NCBI GenBank assembly: GCA_963738615.1
Contig: CAVTXI010000004.1
Location: forward strand, 992,001 to 1,056,000
Reading direction: 5' to 3'
Source of the DNA: CAVTWY01 sp963738615
GTDB lineage: Bacteria > Pseudomonadota > Gammaproteobacteria > Burkholderiales > Burkholderiaceae_C
DNA length: 64,000 nucleotides
The notes under the pieces were generated by a model that was not told where the DNA came from, did not search any database, and saw only the letters and a list, made by a program, of their open reading frames with translations. Made by a program: the position numbers and the translations under genes. Positions 18,321 to 25,452 of this stretch are shown piece after piece. Numbering within the stretch: position 1 is the first letter of the stretch; every line of letters begins with the position of its first letter.

Positions 18321-21308
18321 TTATGCCGCTCTCTCGACCTGGCAGACCGTCGTCTTCGTTTCCTGCATCATCGTGACGATGTCGTAGCCGTAGGTCGTGG
18401 CGGTGTTGGCGGCTTCGCCGCGGATGATCGGTGCCGCACCGGGCGGGTAGTGCTTCAGCATGTCGACACCTTGCCAATGCCCGGCGAAGTGATAGGGCAT
18501 AAACGCGGTTTCGCGATCAACGCGTTCGGTGACCAGCGCCTTGACCTTGAGTCGCGCGCCGGTTGGCGTGGTGACCCACACCATCTCACCGTTGCGGATG
18601 CCGCGGTCGTTGGCGGCAGCCGGGTTCAGTTCGATGAACATGTCCTGCTGCAATTCGGCCAAATAGCGGTTCGACCGCGTCTCGTCGCCGCCACCTTCGT
18701 ACTCGACCAGCCGCCCGCTCGTCAGGATCAGCGGGAACGTCTTGCCGATGTCCTTGTTCTTCTCTTGAATCGACTTGAAGAGCGTCGGCAGTCGCCACAA
18801 GGTTTTACGGTCGTCGTGCGTCGGGTACTTGGCAACCAGCTCGGGCCGCGTCGAGTAGATCGGCTCGCGGTGCTTCGGAACCGGGTCCGGGAAGTTCCAC
18901 ACCACCGCCCTTGCCTTCGCATTGCCGAAGGGGTGACAGCCGTGGTTCTTCATCGCCACGCGGATGATCCCGCCCGACGGGTCGGTCTTCCAGTTCTTGC
19001 CCTCGGCCGCCTTGCGCTCGGCTTCGGTCAACTCGCTCCACCAGCCTAGTTTCTTCAGCAGCACGTGATCGAACTCGGGGTAGCCGGTCGTGATGTCGGC
19101 GCCCTTCGAATGCGAACCATCGCCGGCCAGCAGCGACTGGCCGTCGCGCTCGACGCCGAAGTTCGCACGGAAGTTGCCGCCGCCGTCCATGACGTGCTTG
19201 GACGGGTCGTAGAGGATGTGCGTACCGGGGTGGCGCATCTCGGGCGTGCCGTAGCACGGCCACGGCAGGCCGAAGTAGTCGCCGTCGAGCTTGTAGCCGG
19301 TTTCCTTGTCGATGCCGCCCTTGGCCTGCAGCGTGTTCACATCGAACACGTGCATGTTGCGCATGTGCGCTTTCAAGCGCTCGGGGCTTTGGCCGGTGTA
19401 GCCGATCGTCCAGACCGATTTGTTGATCTCGCGCAAGATGTCTTCGGGCATGGGCTCGTCCTGGCCCTTGATCTTCTGCATCTTGTAGTTCTTGGTGAGC
19501 TGTTCGCCGAAGCCGAGCTTGCCCGCCAGTTGATACAAGATCATGTGGTCGCTGCGCGCTTCGTACAGCGGGTCCATCACCTTCTCGCGCCACTGCAGCG
19601 AGCGGTTCGACGCGGTGACCGAACCGCTGGTTTCGAACTGTGTGCACGCCGGCAGCAGGTAGACCGCGCGCTTCGGGTTCAGCTCTTCGGGCTTGCCCGG
19701 CGGCATCGCCGCCATCGCTGCCGTGGCTGACGGGAACGGGTCGACGACGACCAGCAGGTCGAGCTTGTCGAGCGCCTTCTTCAAGTCAAGACCGCGCGTC
19801 TGCGAGTTGGGCGCATGGCCCCAATAGAACATGCCGCGCAGGTTGCCCTCCTGGTCGATGACCTCGGGCTTCTCGAGCACGGCGTCGAACCAGCGCGAGA
19901 TGGTCAACCCTGGCTTGGTCATCATGCCCGGCGCGTACTGCTTCTTCATCCACTCGAAGTCGACACCCCAAGCGTTCGCGAAGTGCTTGAACGAACCCTC
20001 TGCGATGCCGTAGTAGCCGGGCAGCGAGTCGGGGTTCATGCCCACGTCGGTGATCCCCTGTACGTTGTCGTGGCCGCGGAAAATGTTCGCGCCGCCGCCG
20101 CTGACGCCGACGTTACCCAGCGCCAGTTGCACCAGGCACGACACGCGGACCATCGCGTTGCCGATCGTGTGCTGCGTGTGGCCCACGCACCAGACAAGCG
20201 TGCTCGGGCGGTTCTCGGCCATCGTCTTGGCGACCTGATAAACCTCGGCTTCGGGCACGCCGCACGCTTCCTGCACCTTATCGGGCGTCCAGTTCTTCAA
20301 TACCTCGTCCTTGATCTTGTCCATACCGTAGACGCGATCCTCGAGGTACTTCTTGTCTTCCCAGCCATTCTTGAAGATGTGATGCAGCAGGCCGTACAGG
20401 AACGGAATATCCGAGCCCGAACGGATGCGTACGTATTGGTCGGCCTTGGCCGCCGTGCGGGTGAACCGAGGGTCCACCACGATCATCTTGCAGCCCTTTT
20501 CCTTGGCATGCAGCATATGCAGCAGCGATACCGGATGCGCTTCGGCCGCATTGCTGCCGATATACATCGCAGCCTTGCTGTTCTGCATGTCGTTGTACGA
20601 ATTGGTCATCGCACCGTATCCCCACGTATTCGCCACACCGGCGACTGTCGTGGAGTGGCATATTCGTGCCTGGTGGTCGCAGTTATTACTGCCCCATAAG
20701 CTCATCCACTTGCGCATCAGGTAGCCCTGCTCATTGTTGCTCTTGCAAGAGCCAACGATGAAGATGCTGTCAGGGCCGCTTTCCTTGCGCAGTTCGAGCA
20801 TGCGCGCGCTGATTTCGTCGAGCGCCTGGTCCCAGCCGATGCGCTTGTACTGGCCGTCGACCAGCTTCATCGGGTACTTCAGGCGGTACTCGCCGCGCGA
20901 GTTGTCGCGCACCGCCGCGCCCTTGGCGCAATGCGCGCCGAGGTTGATCGGCGAGTCGAAGACCGGCTCCTGCCGGACCCACACGCCGTTTTCCACCACC
21001 GCGTCGATCGCGCAGCCCACCGAGCAGTGCGTGCACACGGTACGCTTGACTTCGATCTTCGCCGCGTCTTTGCCGGCGGCCGCGGTGCCCTGCGCCTGGC
21101 TTTTGCGGACCAGCGTCAGTTGCGTCGCCGCAAGCCCGGCGCCGACGCCCAGGCCGGAACGGCGCAGGAACGAGCGACGGTCCATCGTCGGGATGGCGCG
21201 AGCAAGGCCGCGCGCCAGGCTGTCAACGAGCGAAGGGGACGCAGCAGCGCCCCCTCCGTCCGGTGACCGTGATGTCGACGTTCGTGTCGACCTCCGCGTC
21301 AATAGCAT
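18321..21308 (-). CDS. fdhA: Formate dehydrogenase catalytic subunit; UGC at the selenocysteine position
   Basis: 995-aa molybdopterin oxidoreductase that oxidises formate to CO2. It has a twin-arginine signal (DRRSFLRRSG, residues 43-52), so it is exported folded with FdhB, and an N-terminal [4Fe-4S] site (CTHCSVGC...AHC). ATG at 21308 is preceded by GGAGAA with the same spacing as fdhC. The active-site segment is ARICHSTTVAG with C217, where E. coli FdnG has ARVUHGPTVAS. Codon 217 is TGC (20658-20660). A SECIS-like hairpin follows it, and a tRNA-Sec with a GCA anticodon is encoded 2.4 kb away, so I predict selenocysteine at residue 217. The alternative is an ordinary cysteine enzyme. Codons around 217 (TTA, AGT, CGA, ATA, GGA) are unusual for this gene. 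Confidence 0.93.
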   Translation of the reverse strand: MLLTRRSTRTSTSRSPDGGGAAASPSLVDSLARGLARAIPTMDRRSFLRRSGLGVGAGLAATQLTLVRKSQAQGTAAAGKDAAKIEVKRTVCTHCSVGCAIDAVVENGVWVRQEPVFDSPINLGAHCAKGAAVRDNSRGEYRLKYPMKLVDGQYKRIGWDQALDEISARMLELRKESGPDSIFIVGSCKSNNEQGYLMRKWMSLWGSNNCDHQARICHSTTVAGVANTWGYGAMTNSYNDMQNSKAAMYIGSNAAEAHPVSLLHMLHAKEKGCKMIVVDPRFTRTAAKADQYVRIRSGSDIPFLYGLLHHIFKNGWEDKKYLEDRVYGMDKIKDEVLKNWTPDKVQEACGVPEAEVYQVAKTMAENRPSTLVWCVGHTQHTIGNAMVRVSCLVQLALGNVGVSGGGANIFRGHDNVQGITDVGMNPDSLPGYYGIAEGSFKHFANAWGVDFEWMKKQYAPGMMTKPGLTISRWFDAVLEKPEVIDQEGNLRGMFYWGHAPNSQTRGLDLKKALDKLDLLVVVDPFPSATAAMAAMPPGKPEELNPKRAVYLLPACTQFETSGSVTASNRSLQWREKVMDPLYEARSDHMILYQLAGKLGFGEQLTKNYKMQKIKGQDEPMPEDILREINKSVWTIGYTGQSPERLKAHMRNMHVFDVNTLQAKGGIDKETGYKLDGDYFGLPWPCYGTPEMRHPGTHILYDPSKHVMDGGGNFRANFGVERDGQSLLAGDGSHSKGADITTGYPEFDHVLLKKLGWWSELTEAERKAAEGKNWKTDPSGGIIRVAMKNHGCHPFGNAKARAVVWNFPDPVPKHREPIYSTRPELVAKYPTHDDRKTLWRLPTLFKSIQEKNKDIGKTFPLILTSGRLVEYEGGGDETRSNRYLAELQQDMFIELNPAAANDRGIRNGEMVWVTTPTGARLKVKALVTERVDRETAFMPYHFAGHWQGVDMLKHYPPGAAPIIRGEAANTATTYGYDIVTMMQETKTTVCQVERAA
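20622..20653 (-). promoter_or_regulatory. SECIS-like hairpin after the UGC codon of fdhA
   Basis: On the fdhA mRNA, four bases after the UGC codon, a lower stem CCACG/CGUGG (20653-20649 with 20626-20622) encloses an internal loop (ACAG/AUA) and a perfect upper stem UCGCC/GGCGA (20644-20640 with 20634-20630) with the loop GGUGU. The GGU begins 18 bases after the codon, which is the seventh codon downstream. In E. coli fdhF the SECIS loop GGU is also the seventh codon after UGA. A bulged U as in E. coli is not obvious. The pairing was done by hand. Confidence 0.7.
20658..20660 (-). other. UGC codon 217 of fdhA, predicted to be read as selenocysteine
   Basis: The codon aligns with the UGA of E. 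coli fdnG and fdhF. It matches the GCA anticodon of the tRNA-Sec at 23716-23812. Recoding is inferred from tRNA, hairpin and alignment together; the sequence alone cannot show which amino acid is inserted. Confidence 0.6.
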
Positions 21309-21324
21309 GATGTCGGTTCTCCGA

Positions 21325-21537
21325 TCAGATGCGAGCTGTTTTGTAGTAGCGCTTCACGTGTTCCGAAAGCTGATAGCCGCCGCTTGCCTCAGCCTCGGGC
21401 AACACTGCGGCAACCTTGGCAGCATCGCCCGGCACCGTCGCGGCCGATGGCAACAGGGTCGCCGCGGCCACCAGGCCACCAGCACCTGCAGCGCCGCCAA
21501 GGACCATGCGGCGACCGAGTTTGTGCGTTGTTTTCAT
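21325..21537 (-). CDS. Formate dehydrogenase region TAT-target protein
   Basis: 70-aa protein of the small family found just upstream of betaproteobacterial fdhA genes (TIGR02811 type). It has a twin-arginine-like start (GRRMVLGGAAGAGG, residues 8-21) and a conserved tail LSEHVKRYYKTARI. ATG at 21537 is preceded by GGAG. It is the first gene of the fdh operon, 16 bases before fdhA. It may help export or assembly of the enzyme; this is not proven. Confidence 0.85.
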   Translation of the reverse strand: MKTTHKLGRRMVLGGAAGAGGLVAAATLLPSAATVPGDAAKVAAVLPEAEASGGYQLSEHVKRYYKTARI

Positions 21538-21695
21538 CGGTTAGGTCTCCAATCAGCAAATCGAGGTCAGCCCTCGTCTCGGTTCACAGTTGAATGCACG
21601 GGTATGCAACCAGCAACCATGGTAATCCCTACAGCATCGTCGACCTGCCTTGCAGGCCATGATGTTGCGATGCTTTCGATGCAAAGACACAGCAC

Positions 21696-23633
21696 ATGAT
21701 CATCGGCACCGCAGGCCACATTGACCACGGGAAGACCTCGTTGGTGAAGGCGCTCACGGGCGTCGACACCGATCGGCTGAGCGAAGAGAAGGCGCGCGGC
21801 ATCACCATCGACCTGGGGTTCGCGTACAAACCGACCGGTGACGATGCCGCGGGGCAAGTGATGGGGTTCGTCGACGTGCCCGGGCACGAGAAGCTCGTGC
21901 GCAACATGTTGGCCGGCGCCACCGGCATCGACCACGTGCTGCTGGTTGTTGCTGCCGATGACGGGCCGATGCCACAAACCCTCGAGCATGTCGCGATCCT
22001 CGACCTGCTGGGCCTCACAAGCGGCGTGGTTGCCCTGACGAAGGCGGACTTGGTGACCCCGGAACGACTCGCTGCAGCGACGACCGAGATACAGCAACTG
22101 CTGGCCACCACGGGTTTGACCTCGGCTCCGGTGATCGCGGTCGCATCAACGACCGGCCAAGGCATCGACGCACTCAATGCGCATCTGCGCGCGGCGGCGG
22201 CCACGGCTTCCTCACCGAGTGCGAACCGCGGCGCGCACTTCCGCCTTGCCGTCGACCGCAGCTTTTCGCTGACCGGCGTGGGCACCGTCGTGACCGGTAC
22301 AGCGGTCAGCGGCGCGGTGGCCGTGGGCGACCGGTTGATCGTGTCGCCGCGCGGCACCGAGGTGCGCGTGCGCGGCATCCACGCCCAGAACCGTCAGGCG
22401 ACCGAAGGCCGGGCCGGCCAGCGGCTGGCGCTGAACCTGGTCGGCGTCGAGAAGAGCGACGTGCAGCGCGGCGACTGGATCGTGGCGCAAGCCGTGCACG
22501 CGCCGACGCAGCGATTCGACGCGCGCCTGAAGGTGCTGGCCGGCGAGGCGCGCGCGCTGGCGCACTGGACGCCGGTGCACCTGCATCTCGGCGCGGTGGA
22601 TGTGGGTGCCAGGGTCGTGGCGCTCGAAGGCGACAGCGTCGTGCCCGGCGCCGAAGCAATCGTGCAGTTGCACCTCGACCGGCCCATCGGCGCACTGCGT
22701 GGCGACCGCTTCGTTCTGCGCGACCAGTCAGCGTTGCGCACGATCGGCGGCGGACGCGTGATCGACCCCTTCGTGCCCGACACGCGCAGACGCCGCACAC
22801 AACGGCTGGCGGCGCTGCGAGCGCTCGAGCGCCCCGACCCGCAAGACGCGCTGCATGACCTGCTTGCGCTCGAGCAGCCCGGCGGCGTCGAGCTGCGGCC
22901 CTTCAGCACAGGCTGGAACCTCGACCCGTCGCAAGAACAAGCGTTGCTCGCCGCCGTCTCGCACCGTCGGCTCGACGCCGAACGCAGCGCGTTGCTCTTC
23001 GCACCCGGCCACCTCGAGCGACACCAGGCCGCGATCACGGCGCAGTTGCGTGACTTCCATCAGAAGTCGCCCGACAGCCCCGGCCTCGCGGCCGAGCCGC
23101 TGCAACGCGCGGTGAAAGACAAACCCACCGCACGCGTGTTCACGCTGCTGGTGCAGCACATGCTGGAAGCCGGCGCGCTGTTGCGCAGTGGCGCGCACCT
23201 GCACCTGCCGGGGCACGAGGCGTCGCTGCAGGGCCTCGAGAAGCAGCTTTGGGAACGCATCAAGCCGTGGCTCGACGAAGCCGGTATCGCGCCGCCCAAG
23301 CTCAGCGACCTGTTCATGCGCGACCGCAACCTGCGCAAAGACCAGGTCATGCGCACGCTCGAGCGCCTGCAGCGCATGGGCAAGGTTCACCTGGTCGGCG
23401 CCGAATACGTGATTCAGACGCGCCACATGCTCGAGCTTGCGTTGGCATCGCAACGCCTGGCGGAAAGCGACCCCAACAAGCGCCTCAACGTGAAGGACCT
23501 GCGCGACGCCACCGGCATGAGCCGGCATCTGTCGGTGCCGCTGGTCGAATACTTCGACAAAATCGGGTTCACCAAACGCGACGAGGTCGGGCGCCACATC
23601 AAGCGCGACCCGCATCGGCTGTTCGGGGCGTGA
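21696..23633 (+). CDS. selB: Selenocysteine-specific elongation factor SelB
   Basis: 645-aa GTPase that carries Sec-tRNA to the ribosome and binds the SECIS hairpin with its C-terminal winged helices. GTPase motifs are GHIDHGKTSLVKAL at residue ~6, DVPGHEKLVRNML at ~60, and TKADL. The elongation-factor domains follow and the winged-helix region covers roughly residues 380-645, so the protein is full length and the frame is intact. An intact SelB implies a working selenocysteine pathway. It is transcribed away from the fdh operon across a 158-base gap that must hold both promoters. Confidence 0.95.
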   Translation: MIIGTAGHIDHGKTSLVKALTGVDTDRLSEEKARGITIDLGFAYKPTGDDAAGQVMGFVDVPGHEKLVRNMLAGATGIDHVLLVVAADDGPMPQTLEHVAILDLLGLTSGVVALTKADLVTPERLAAATTEIQQLLATTGLTSAPVIAVASTTGQGIDALNAHLRAAAATASSPSANRGAHFRLAVDRSFSLTGVGTVVTGTAVSGAVAVGDRLIVSPRGTEVRVRGIHAQNRQATEGRAGQRLALNLVGVEKSDVQRGDWIVAQAVHAPTQRFDARLKVLAGEARALAHWTPVHLHLGAVDVGARVVALEGDSVVPGAEAIVQLHLDRPIGALRGDRFVLRDQSALRTIGGGRVIDPFVPDTRRRRTQRLAALRALERPDPQDALHDLLALEQPGGVELRPFSTGWNLDPSQEQALLAAVSHRRLDAERSALLFAPGHLERHQAAITAQLRDFHQKSPDSPGLAAEPLQRAVKDKPTARVFTLLVQHMLEAGALLRSGAHLHLPGHEASLQGLEKQLWERIKPWLDEAGIAPPKLSDLFMRDRNLRKDQVMRTLERLQRMGKVHLVGAEYVIQTRHMLELALASQRLAESDPNKRLNVKDLRDATGMSRHLSVPLVEYFDKIGFTKRDEVGRHIKRDPHRLFGA

Positions 23634-23646
23634 ACGACCCGCCGCG

Positions 23647-23716
23647 CGACATCCACGAAGCGACATCCACGAAGCGACATTCACGAAGCGACATTCACGA
23701 AGCGACATTCACGAAG
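23647..23716. repeat. 14-bp tandem repeat (5 units) upstream of the tRNA-Sec gene
   Basis: Five exact-length units of CGACATYCACGAAG fill the gap between selB and the tRNA gene. The last base of unit five is the first base of the tRNA. Units 1-2 have C and units 3-5 have T at the variable position, showing stepwise duplication. Confidence 0.95.
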
Positions 23717-23812
23717 GAAGAGGAACGTTCCCCGGTGGGACGTCCGGTCTGCAAAACCGGGTGGGGCTGCTCTGCAGTTCCAGGTGGGTTCGACTCCCAC
23801 GCTCTTCCGCCA
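23716..23812 (+). tRNA. selC: tRNA-Sec-type tRNA with GCA (cysteine) anticodon
   Basis: 97 bases including the encoded CCA. The acceptor stem GGAAGAG pairs with CTCTTCC; the eighth pair is G-G (23723/23801), or G23801 is bulged and G23723 pairs with C23800, leaving a 4-bp T stem. The D stem is 6 bp (CGTTCC/GGGACG) with a short CCGGT loop. The anticodon arm CCGGT-CTGCAAA-ACCGG gives anticodon GCA at 23751-23753. The variable arm forms 9 bp (TGGGGCTGC/GCAGTTCCA). The T loop is TTCGACT, and the discriminator base is G (23809). All this is tRNA-Sec architecture, differing from the normal TCA anticodon by one base. G73 and the long arm suit SerRS charging, not CysRS, which wants U73. Confidence 0.93.
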
Positions 23813-23857
23813 CCGATTTTGCGCCACCGTTTTGCGCCACGCTCCCAACCTGACACC

Positions 23858-25258
23858 GTGTCAACGTACTCTGCCCGCCCCCCGTCGCTTGATGCCTTGA
23901 TGTCGCGGCCGGCGCTGGCCGCGCTGGTCGAGCGCCACGGCCGGCAGGACACGCTGGACGTGGCGCGCGCGGCACTCGACGAATGGCGAAGCGACACGAC
24001 GCAAGCGCGGCGCGGCTTTGACATCGACACGTTCGATCGCACCTGTGCGCAGCGCTTGGCCAACCGCGAAGCGATGCACTTCCGGCCGGTGTTCAACCTC
24101 ACCGGCACCGTGCTGCACACCAACCTCGGCCGCGCCGTCATGGCCGAAGAAGCGATCGCAGCCGTGGCAGCGGTGATGCGCCAGGCCACCAACCTCGAGT
24201 ACAGCCTGGCCGACGGCAGCCGAGGCGATCGTGACGACCACCTCGACGGCCTGTTGGGCGAGCTGACCGGCGCGGCGGCGGCGACGGCGGTCAACAACAA
24301 TGCCGCCGCGGTGCTGCTGGTGCTGGCGGCGCTGGCCGACCGCAAGGAAGTGCCGGTGTCGCGCGGCGAACTGGTCGAGATCGGCGGCGCGTTCCGCATC
24401 CCCGACATCATGCGCAGGGCGGGCGCGAAGCTGGTCGAGGTTGGAACCACCAACCGCACGCACCTGAGCGACTACGCCGAAGCGATCGGCCCTCGCACCG
24501 CAGCCGTGATGCGCGTGCACGCGAGCAACTACGCCGTGACCGGCTTCACGGCCGCCGTTCCAATCGACACGCTGGCCGCCCTGTGCCGCGAACGCGGCGT
24601 GCCGCTGCTGGAAGACCTGGGCAGCGGCACCTTGGTCGACCTGCGCCGCTGGGGCCTGCCTGCGGAGCCCACGCCGCAGCAGAGCTTGGCGGCGGGCGCC
24701 AACCTGGTGACCTTCAGTGGCGACAAGCTTCTGGGTGGTCCGCAAGCCGGGCTGATCGTCGGCGATGCAGCGTTGATCGCGAAGTTGAAGAAGCACCCGC
24801 TGAAGCGCGCGCTGCGGCTGGACAAGATGACCATCGCCGCGCTCGAGGCGACGCTGAAGCTGTACCGCGACCCCGAGCGCCTGCCCGAGCGGTTGCCTGC
24901 GTTGCGCTTGCTGACGCGCAGGCCCGAGTCGATGCGCGAAACCGCCACACGCTGCGCAGCGGCCATCGCGGCTGTGATGGGCGAACGTGCGAGCGTCCAG
25001 GTCAAATCCATGGCCAGCCAGATCGGCAGCGGCTCGCTACCGGTCGAGCGCCTGCCGAGCCTGGGCATCGCGATCCGGCCCACAGCCGCCGTCGGGCGCG
25101 GTGGTCGCGCGCTCGAACGTTGGGCTGCGGCGTTCCGCTCGCTGCCGGTGCCGGTGATCGGCCGCATCAGCGAGGGCGAGTTGGTCTTCGATCTGCGCTG
25201 CCTCGAGGCACGCGACGAACCGGCGTTCCTTGCTCAGTTGACCCTGCTCGACGCTTGA
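23858..25258 (+). CDS. selA: L-seryl-tRNA(Sec) selenium transferase SelA
   Basis: 466-aa PLP enzyme that turns Ser-tRNA(Sec) into Sec-tRNA(Sec). GTG at 23858 is chosen because it gives the normal length and keeps the conserved PPSLDAL start; a Met 17 residues in would cut this. The PLP lysine is K290 in FSGDKLLGGPQAG. Other family segments are FNLTGTVLHTNLGRA and DLGSGTLVDL. It lies 45 bases after the tRNA gene. selD, needed for selenophosphate, is not in the window. Confidence 0.95.
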   Translation: MSTYSARPPSLDALMSRPALAALVERHGRQDTLDVARAALDEWRSDTTQARRGFDIDTFDRTCAQRLANREAMHFRPVFNLTGTVLHTNLGRAVMAEEAIAAVAAVMRQATNLEYSLADGSRGDRDDHLDGLLGELTGAAAATAVNNNAAAVLLVLAALADRKEVPVSRGELVEIGGAFRIPDIMRRAGAKLVEVGTTNRTHLSDYAEAIGPRTAAVMRVHASNYAVTGFTAAVPIDTLAALCRERGVPLLEDLGSGTLVDLRRWGLPAEPTPQQSLAAGANLVTFSGDKLLGGPQAGLIVGDAALIAKLKKHPLKRALRLDKMTIAALEATLKLYRDPERLPERLPALRLLTRRPESMRETATRCAAAIAAVMGERASVQVKSMASQIGSGSLPVERLPSLGIAIRPTAAVGRGGRALERWAAAFRSLPVPVIGRISEGELVFDLRCLEARDEPAFLAQLTLLDA

Positions 25259-25452
25259 CCGCCGCCGCGCGCGTGGTCCTACCGGCATCGCAGCGCAGCG
25301 GATTCCGGCACTTCCGCATGACCGGCGGCATCCACTGCCAGCCGCTGCGCCGCCGCGGCACTTTTCCCACGAGCTTGGCCGGGCTCTGAACGATCATCCC
25401 GATCACTCCCATCCGTGCGCCAGCTCGCGGTGGGGAAAAGCCATGCCCAGCC

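Noticed and set aside
23647..23716. CRISPR array
   Set aside because: Units are 14 bp, directly adjoining with no spacers, and there are no cas genes.
23751..23753. The GCA anticodon is a sequencing error for TCA
   Set aside because: An error would not be matched by TGC instead of TGA in fdhA. Suspected errors in this window are indels, not substitutions. Read-level confirmation is still needed.
23716..23812. The tRNA is simply a tRNA-Cys (GCA anticodon)
   Set aside because: A 9-bp variable arm, 6-bp D stem, long acceptor arm and G discriminator are tRNA-Sec traits. tRNA-Cys has a short variable loop and U73. Its place between selB and selA also argues against it.
25259..25452. A small gene between selA and the GGDEF-EAL gene
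   Set aside because: No frame has a ribosome site or recognisable protein; the gap is under 200 bases.
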